A DNA stretch of 6,969 bases from Actinomycetes bacterium (GTDB lineage Bacteria > Actinomycetota > Acidimicrobiia > Acidimicrobiales > Acidimicrobiaceae): assembly GCA_021819025.1 (NCBI GenBank), contig JAKASN010000099.1, positions 1 through 6,969 on the forward strand, given 5' to 3'. The number at the start of each line of letters is the position of its first letter. Positions within the stretch are counted from its first letter, which is position 1. Below, one piece after another: positions 6,301-6,969 of this stretch. Both the position numbers and the translations under genes were made by a program. The notes beneath the pieces are model-generated. The model did no database searches and was not told the DNA's origin. It saw only the letters and a list, made by a program, of their open reading frames with translations.

Positions 6301-6969
6301 GTGGCTGAATCGAGCGGTCCCCATGAGGTGTTCCTTTACGACCGTTCCGGGGCACGCTATGGTATCACCGAGCCACGATGGCGCGGTGACGACGGGACGC
6401 CCCTTAGCTATTCGGAGCTCTCCGGAATTACCCCCGACGAAATCGAAGGCACGATTCGTACTATGTGGCGCTACCGCCGGGCCTTCCCCCCTGGCCTCAA
6501 TGACATGGTCACACTGGGAGAAGGATGCACTCCGTTGGTGAAAAAAGACTGGCACGGCATCCCGGTCCTCTTCAAGCTCGAAGGCTGCAATCCCACAGGA
6601 AGCTTCAAGGATCGCGGCACATCGGCACTTATCTCGGGATTGTTGTCTCAAGGAGTGCGTTCCTTAGTCGAAGATAGCTCAGGCAATGCCGGCGCCTCAA
6701 TTGGCGCATATGCCGCTGCGGCGGGGATAAGCGCAAGGATTATCGTACCGAACGCCACTTCAACGTCGAAACTAGTGCAGATGAAGACCTACGGGGCAGA
6801 AGTGGTGCGAGTCGGCAAGAGCCGCGCGGAAACTGCTGCTTATGCTTTGCATGAGGCAGAGAGAGTCTTTTACGCCAGCCATAATTGGCATCCTCTCTTC
6901 ATCCAAGGCACCAAGTCCATCGCCTACGAACTCTGGGAGGATCTCGGTTTTCGTGCCCCAGCCACCAAA
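6301..6969 (+). CDS. Threonine synthase-like PLP-dependent enzyme, 3' end cut by window
   Basis: First 223 codons, open to the last base. Family enzymes use pyridoxal phosphate; threonine synthase converts phosphohomoserine to threonine in the cytoplasm. Numbered from the GTG: VTLGEGCTPLV (70-80), the PLP-lysine motif NPTGSFKDRG with Lys103, the phosphate or substrate loop DSSGNAG (125-131), then VFYASHNWHPLF (189-200) and QGTKSIAYELW. Residues 12-35 align by eye with a zinc ribbon seen in related proteins (CxxCG, then WxCxCG), but read YDRSG and WRGDDG, so all four cysteines are absent. Complete relatives are roughly 350-450 residues. The frame is closed upstream by TAG at 6241, no ATG is available before 6301, and the ribosome binding site is weak (GAGAG 13 bases upstream); GTG at 6328 is an alternative. 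The exact reaction could instead be that of a related ammonia-lyase or synthase. Confidence 0.88.
   Translation, partial: MAESSGPHEVFLYDRSGARYGITEPRWRGDDGTPLSYSELSGITPDEIEGTIRTMWRYRRAFPPGLNDMVTLGEGCTPLVKKDWHGIPVLFKLEGCNPTGSFKDRGTSALISGLLSQGVRSLVEDSSGNAGASIGAYAAAAGISARIIVPNATSTSKLVQMKTYGAEVVRVGKSRAETAAYALHEAERVFYASHNWHPLFIQGTKSIAYELWEDLGFRAPATK

Noticed and set aside
6133..6651. Minus-strand open frame of 172 codons
   Set aside because: Mostly antisense to the PLP enzyme, whose SFKDRG and SSGNAG motifs are unambiguous.

Overview
The window (6969 bases, moderately GC-rich) looks like chromosomal DNA of a bacterium, most likely an actinobacterium. The grounds are indirect: every intact gene uses a GTG or TTG start, the LacI-type helix-turn-helix remnant has an actinobacterial flavour, and the transporter carries a tandem-domain permease. 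An acidophilic Acidimicrobiia-type host is my guess from protein style, not a demonstrated assignment.

Positions 7-4399, minus strand: a complete three-gene ABC importer of the ProU/OpuA (quaternary amine, compatible solute) type, in the order ATPase (3293-4399), fused double-domain permease (1281-3296), lipoprotein substrate-binding protein (7-1023). ATPase and permease overlap by four bases (GTGA). The binding protein follows after a 257-base gap that contains a hairpin and its own ribosome binding site. Together they would import an osmoprotectant such as glycine betaine, with the C-terminal CBS-like region of the ATPase as the likely place where activity is tuned.

Positions 4400-5053: no supported gene. 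This stretch holds the strong ribosome binding site of the ATPase, a candidate promoter (4644-4672) whose -35 box lies inside a perfect 8-1-8 palindrome (4661-4677), several short perfect hairpins, and a hairpin plus T-tract (4919-4955) that would terminate transcription arriving from the pseudogene on the minus strand.

Positions 5054-6081, minus strand: a LacI/GalR-family regulator that is clearly a pseudogene. Its helix-turn-helix, core and C-terminal parts are recognisable in three different frames, separated by stop codons, frameshifts and a 13-base unit present three times in tandem. Collapsing that repeat to one copy rejoins the frames on either side.

Positions 6301-6969, plus strand: the first 223 codons of a threonine-synthase-like PLP enzyme, cut by the window end and divergent from the pseudogene. 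Its N-terminal zinc-ribbon-like segment appears to have lost all four cysteines.

I do not see a convincing undescribed multi-gene system. The most informative items are the molecular history of the decayed regulator, the palindrome placed on the transporter promoter, and the cysteine-less N-terminus of the PLP enzyme.
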